DNA of 11,595 bases, from NCBI GenBank assembly GCA_900642245.1, contig CAAAJI010000280.1, positions 13,800 through 25,394 on the forward strand, in the 5' to 3' direction. The translations under genes were made by a program, and so were the position numbers. Positions 7,647 through 11,595 of the stretch are shown here, in pieces; the first letter of the stretch is position 1; every line of letters begins with the position of its first letter. The notes under the pieces are model-generated. The model saw nothing but the letters and a program-made list of their open reading frames with translations, did no database searches and was not told the origin of the DNA. This stretch comes from Fragilaria radians (Eukaryota > Bacillariophyta > Fragilariophyceae > Fragilariales > Fragilariaceae).

Positions 7647-8239
7647 TAGGATGAAGTTATCAGGATGATACACATATATATACCCCCCAAAAAGAATTTT
7701 TGTAACTTTGCACTGGGACATCATGGACCAATGGGATCCACAATTTAATTCAACTGGAAATAACAAACTTTAATCAATAAAGCTTTCATGAACATTACCA
7801 TTCTTGAGAAGGGCTGTTAATCACATAAAAGTCAATGTCATCCTAATCTCATCTAGCATTACATGGAGAAGAAACTTGTAGATTGTAATCATGTTTGCTA
7901 GCATCGTACGAAATGAATGTAGACATTGAAACAATCCAAATCGATTCAAGTATTTACTTTGAACGTATCCTTGCCTAATATGCAGTAAAAAATGGCTGAC
8001 ATGAGAAGTCAAATTATTCTAGGGAAAAATGGGGGGTTTCAACTAATTTTCACGGGACGTCATATTTGAACATTTTATTTTACTTATCATGTGTCGAGAA
8101 TTATTTGTTAAAGTAAGTAATTGAGAAACTCATGCCCGTTTACAGTCTAGGATGTTGACTCTTGATCCATGGAAGGATACCATGATTTGAACTGACTAAA
8201 GCCGTCAAAGCTGTGGATGGGGGATACCCTTTGCACGCA
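7647..8239. other. 3' region of the membrane gene and gap to the next reading frame
   Basis: Starts with the 3' UTR (CACATATATATACCCCCC, then AATAAA). Beyond about 7800 no gene is supported. From about 8140 to 8239 the base composition becomes less AT-rich and all three minus-strand frames are fairly open, so coding remnants of the 8240-8509 locus may extend into it. Confidence 0.45.
7776..7781 (+). terminator. Canonical polyadenylation signal AATAAA
   Basis: AATAAA in the context AATCAATAAAGC lies about 130 nt after the stop of the membrane protein gene. It is the only canonical signal placed sensibly behind a plus-strand gene in this window. Confidence 0.55.
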
Positions 8240-8509
8240 TTATTCTATAAAGCACGGTGCTACTATAGCTTTGTCATCACCTAATGTGTACCCATGAAAA
8301 GGATACATCTTCCTTGATGGTAGGATTTTGATGCAAACGGAGGCACTACATGTCTCTCTAAATATCAAGGAATTTTCCCCATTATGAACCTGCTGAGAAT
8401 TGGTGATACTTACTGCCCTACATTTTGCAAGACTGGATGATCTCTTCCGGGACGCACTTGGAACCTGGATGACGTTCGGTCTTCCATACTCTCTTTTTTT
8501 GCAAAACAC
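8240..8509 (-). CDS. Small hypothetical gene or gene remnant, possibly with a 56-nt intron
   Basis: The minus strand is open for 89 codons in a patch visibly less AT-rich than its flanks. Unspliced, it starts at the ATG at 8509 and gives a basic, Ser-rich protein (ASRKRSSSLAK) ending in YPFHGYTLGDDKAIVAPCF. An alternative model fits equally well: ATG at 8487, first exon to 8414, a GTAAGT donor at 8413-8408, an acceptor TATTTAG ending at 8358, then the same C-terminal frame. That gives 63 residues with matching phase (start MEDRTSSRFQVRPGRDHPV). I recognise no family in either model. It is convergent with the membrane protein gene. It could also be an exon pair of a decayed gene. Confidence 0.38.
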   Translation of the reverse strand: MFCKKREYGRPNVIQVPSASRKRSSSLAKCRAVSITNSQQVHNGENSLIFRETCSASVCIKILPSRKMYPFHGYTLGDDKAIVAPCFIE

Positions 8510-9592
8510 TGGTATCAGAAGTGAAGATGTATTCCCTCTGTTACAACCATAACCTTCTCAACTGTAACATACACCCGTCAATTGATTGAAAAATAAACGA
8601 AAATTGTTAAGTCTCTAGCTTTTAATCATATTAGCAGTGTTTCCATATGCCCATGGCTTGACTCCTTAAAGAATTTAGCAGAGGGGGATGGTCGTATTTT
8701 AAAGACTCTTTTCTGGGCAAACAACCTTTTTAGTAAAGAGTTTGACTTAAGCATAAGCCTCTGATAAAGAATTCATTCATTCCGGGCAAGTTCCGCGATT
8801 GCCTCTTCAGAATAGATGATATTGTAACTTTTTGACTTTGATGCTAGCACAAGTAACACTTGAGTAGCCTATCCCAGAAACATCAATGATTTTGAATGAT
8901 GATGAAACTTCTTGGAATACTACCGACATTCACTTACAGATTACATAAGTAAGTACAAAAAACATTGGGTGAAACAATGTAAGCGCATCTGAGCTAAAAG
9001 GCTAACTGCCATAAAAGCTTGCAATAGAAAAAAAAGAAATATCAAGAAATAGGAAGAAGCATGGGTATATATGGGTCTCGAAAAAAATATTTGAGTCGTG
9101 AACATCAAAATAGGCAAAAAGAATTGAACAGTAAGTTACTTATCCACCCTTGAAATCCGGAACAAATTCATTACATCTAATGTTCGTTGCCACTTCTCTG
9201 TTCCAACAATAGAGTCTAACAAAGCATAAAATCAACACATCACTGACAAATAGGGCAAATAAGTCTTCTTAAGTTTCCTAAAGTTTCATCGTAGAATCTT
9301 CATACTGCTCTACGTGAGAATTGAGATAGAAAAAATATGTCCTATTTGAAGGAAATTATGAAAAACTACTCTTGTTTTCTAATCGTGAAAGATTGAAGTC
9401 TTGACTGACTAATATTTCATTATGATAATATTTATTTGGATCAGTCTTTTATTTATTGTCTTTTGGCTATGCCAGCTTGTCAAATATCTTTTGACTTCTC
9501 TTTATTTAGAGATAAACATATTAATTATAAATAGGTTCGTGAAACACATGTGATTTATTATCACCTACATTTTAGAGACCTTTGATTAGTAT

Positions 9593-9656
9593 CATCTAAA
9601 ATTTGCGAACAGAAAAAACAACAAATAGTTTTATTGTCATTTGTTGTTCTTAGATG
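9593..9656. repeat. Nested inverted repeat (hairpin) with a perfect 10-bp inner stem
   Basis: The inner arms AACAACAAAT (9617-9626) and ATTTGTTGTT (9639-9648) are exact reverse complements around a 12-nt loop. The outer arms CATCTAA (9593-9599) and TTAGATG (9650-9656) are also exact. No T-run terminator or coding context is evident. Confidence 0.55.
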
Positions 9657-9657
9657 T

Positions 9658-9693
9658 GCTAATATATCTGATATGTTTATCAGCTAGATTAGC
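9658..9693. repeat. 36-nt hairpin, 16-bp arms with two mismatches
   Basis: GCTAATATATCTGATA (9658-9673), loop TGTT, then TATCAGCTAGATTAGC (9678-9693). The arms pair at 14 of 16 positions. It begins two bases after the nested hairpin at 9593-9656. Confidence 0.55.
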
Positions 9694-9749
9694 ATGTACT
9701 AGCAACACTGGACGTCTCCAAATGTTGGTACAAAATAACATCTCTTGAA

Positions 9750-9770
9750 TTAATCTCTTTTATAGATTAA
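9750..9770. repeat. Short perfect inverted repeat TTAATCT/AGATTAA
   Basis: Seven-base arms around a 7-nt loop. The pairing can be extended outward with one bulge. It belongs to the same cluster as the hairpins at 9593-9693. Confidence 0.4.
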
Positions 9771-10767
9771 ATTGATGTGTTTAACATAAATCATAAAGAA
9801 TTATCTTCTAGGATTGTAGAATATAGTACTCATACCAGTTTGCTTTAGAGCACAAGATGCTTTCTCGATGGCATAATGTTCCCACACTCTCAAATAGCTG
9901 AATGACCGTGAATAATTGGAAGATATGCCAAAAATATTCAATTCCCAAAATCAGCTCATTCATAGGGAGAGAGAAGGTAATAATTTATCATTTGGGCATG
10001 AATTATCAAGTTAACGAACAATTAATTGTAATACCATAAACCATAATTGCTACTCTTTAGCGTAAGAGGATTGAGGGATCAAAGCTACTCCATCATTGCC
10101 GTGGGTATGTCTACAGCTCTTCAGTGTAGCATTTACTAGCAAAAACACTGCACTATAAGCATTGTTAATCACAATTTGTTTTTTATGACCAGGTGCAATT
10201 TGATTTGCAGCACAAATCGCAAAAGGTCACTTAGTTAGGAAAAGCATTTTTGGAACTACAGTGTAGGTTCTCAAATGACATTCATGAGTACGATGAAATT
10301 AACCACTTTTCCTCGTGTACGAAATATTATCGAAACTTAGAAAGGGATAGAGCCCTTCATATGTTTGATGAGTAGCTAAAACTAGCTATGTGAAAAGTCC
10401 TACGATAACTAATGTGAAAAAAATGACTTTCCATAGTTGAATCCCTAGAACGTTTATTAGGGGGGCAAAAGTCAGTCAAGCCTCCCTTAATGAGGCCTAC
10501 CATTCTCAAAGTGATTGGTTTTGGCACCTAACCTAAATTAAACACTATCTTGCATGAGTAAGCTCGTTTTCCTTGACTATGAATCTTAATAGTTCTCCTT
10601 GATACTTATAGTAAACAAATAAAGTCACTTCATTCATACACATGAGGCCTTATCAATAGCTGCATTCTATATTATCCTGAATCTTAAACAGATAAATACA
10701 GCTCATGATATCCTTAATAACAGTTAGTAGCAGCATGAAGCAAAAACTTAAGTATCTGATTTGCCTC

Positions 10768-10904
10768 CTAAATGATTGTGAGGGATGGGCATGGAGATAT
10801 TTACCACTTTCAAAGATGAAGTCAAAAACATTGATGCACATGTATACATGGCTCATTATCAAGCGTATAGTCATGTTGAATGTCTTGGATTATTTCCAAC
10901 TTAC
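10768..10904 (-). other. Possible 3' intron of member 2 (137 nt), unproven
   Basis: The donor GTAAGT reads from 10904 downward, right after the RRDP codons. An acceptor-like ATCATTTAG ends at 10768. Just across the acceptor the sequence can be read as SFRRQIR, closely matching SIRRQIK of member 1, which follows its own DP in the same place. The reading frames do not join cleanly with this exact pair of sites, so either the borders differ or the copy has decayed. Confidence 0.25.
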
Positions 10905-11588
10905 TGGATCCCTTCGTTCGATTTTATCAAAATCCAAACTCATTTCGGATCTTTTCAGGATGAAACTCTCAAGAATTTCATGGAGAGCTTTAATAGGCTG
11001 CTTTAAAATCTCAACTTGAACTTGTTTAAAGTAGATGAATCTTCCACCACAAATGATTATGTGCTCCACATTCCCATTGCGACTCAATAGGGCATTATGT
11101 TTCATCATGGTTGTAAGCATCGCATAATGATGACCCGGGGCTGATGACAGAGAATTGGTAGTTACCTCATGGTTCAATCTTTCATGAAGCTTTGTGGAAA
11201 GTAAGATATTTGATGCATCCCCACAGAGTGCAACATTGAACAATGTCTTGTTAAGTTGCAATGTGCATTGTCCCATTGTGAGAATCCGTAGTGTACTTGA
11301 CAAGGGGAGAAATGAGCGTAGACTTTTTATCAGAATCTCATGAAAGCAATCGATTGTCATCGGCACAGCATAAGACGCTGCATCATTTTCTTTATACGCA
11401 TCACATTCTTTGTGAACATTGTAAAGATGGGAATCGTCCGCGAACATCAATTCAGAAGCAGTCCTGGTTTCAAGCACGAGATCTCGCTTCGAGAAAGCGG
11501 TGCCTTTGCAAGAGAAAATTCTCTCTTTATAATCTGTGTCGAAACACCTATTACAACAAGCAATCGTTTCTGATCTTGGTAAAGCCAT
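10890..11588 (-). CDS. Unrecognised protein, paralogue of the 3779-4369 protein (member 2), 5' end uncertain
   Basis: The product is 232 aa from the ATG at 11588. The frame is still open to the window edge (two more codons), so the true start may lie outside. Residues 1-70 are unique: a Cys cluster (CCNRC at 11-15, C27) and a charged stretch. From about residue 79 it matches member 1 co-linearly: HEILIKSL (83-90), STLRILTMG (98-106), D124..L129 to HE (135-136), LTTMMKHN (158-165), SRNGN (169-173), FIYFKQ (184-189), LESFILKRSEM (206-216). There is no membrane segment or recognised domain; zinc binding by the Cys cluster is only a thought. The last codons are RRDPVSWK, and a perfect GTAAGT donor begins directly after the DP codons, so the annotated C-terminus may be an unspliced intron. 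It is well separated from member 1 (about 6.5 kb, same strand). Confidence 0.7.
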   Translation of the reverse strand: MALPRSETIACCNRCFDTDYKERIFSCKGTAFSKRDLVLETRTASELMFADDSHLYNVHKECDAYKENDAASYAVPMTIDCFHEILIKSLRSFLPLSSTLRILTMGQCTLQLNKTLFNVALCGDASNILLSTKLHERLNHEVTTNSLSSAPGHHYAMLTTMMKHNALLSRNGNVEHIIICGGRFIYFKQVQVEILKQPIKALHEILESFILKRSEMSLDFDKIERRDPVSWK

Positions 11589-11595
11589 GGATGAC

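Larger units (their letters stand above)
8510..10889. other. Long gene-poor AT-rich interval
   Basis: No gene supported. Noted inside it: a TGGTATCAGA primer-site-like decamer at 8510-8519; a 55-codon open stretch on the plus strand at 8597-8761 without ATG (contains PWLDSLKNLAEGDGRILKTLF); a 45-codon ATG-led frame at 9902-10039; the inverted-repeat cluster at 9545-9770; and, at its right end, the 3' flank of the minus-strand gene, where residues SFRRQIR can be read near 10770. The open stretches look like decayed coding debris rather than genes. Confidence 0.5.

Noticed and set aside
7821..8012. 63-codon minus-strand frame in the 3' flank of the membrane gene
   Set aside because: AT-rich, low-information translation with no support from motifs or splice context.
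8597..8764. Plus-strand open stretch containing PWLDSLKNLAEGDGR
   Set aside because: No ATG, no splice context and no family recognised; kept only as a note in the intergenic entry.
10653..10874. 73-codon minus-strand frame beyond the stop of member 2
   Set aside because: Not listed as a gene: mostly AT-rich translation. Only its SFRRQIR segment is of interest and is treated as a possible spliced tail.
10705..11019. Plus-strand frames opposite the 3' part of member 2 (104 and 73 codons)
   Set aside because: The minus-strand reading is supported by paralogy with the 3779-4369 protein; these are antisense shadows.
1..11595. tRNA, rRNA and CRISPR features
   Set aside because: I looked for B-box-like GGTTCRA sequences with cloverleaf context, rRNA-like conserved blocks and regularly spaced repeats, and found none that hold up.

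Overview
The window reads as AT-rich eukaryotic nuclear DNA, most likely from a diatom or a related photosynthetic stramenopile. Three things point there. One bestrophin-like gene has a canonical 79-nt GTAAGT...AG intron. Its conserved blocks (the FRAN.AYAR.YWEA hallmark and the LHEVARE.ESPF block) resemble stramenopile bestrophins. The window also holds a fossil of a Copia-type retrotransposon of the kind common in diatoms. There are no operons, no Shine-Dalgarno logic and no bacterial features. The lineage is inferred from protein flavour only.

Layout. Positions 1-1955 (+) hold a bestrophin-type anion channel gene. It is 5' truncated by the window edge, has one intron (202-280), and is broken by a single +1 shift at 1394 between two long open frames. 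Positions 1956-3778 are AT-rich with no convincing gene, but carry a degenerate ~55-bp tandem repeat. Positions 3779-4369 or 4408 (-) encode an unrecognised protein (family member 1). A small basic reading frame lies at 4792-5004 (-), upstream of it, with a possible MITE (4529-4672) in between. Around 6023-6850 (+) is a decayed Copia-like element with gag, zinc-binding pre-integrase and integrase-core fragments. Positions 7236-7646 (+) encode a small unrecognised membrane protein with a canonical AATAAA signal at 7776. Positions 8240-8509 (-) hold a small possible gene or gene remnant. Positions 8510-10889 are mostly gene-free and include a cluster of inverted repeats at 9545-9770. Positions 10890-11588 (-) encode a second unrecognised protein (family member 2).

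The main new observation is that the two minus-strand proteins at 3779-4369 and 10890-11588 are paralogues. They share a long co-linear set of motifs (HxILL...STLR..T.G, D..L...HE, TTMM..N...SR.GN, IYF.Q, LE.FIL...EM). I cannot assign them to a known family. Apart from this pair the genes show no evident functional link: a channel, a small membrane protein and two unknown paralogues, separated by mobile-element debris, as in a gene-poor, repeat-eroded region.
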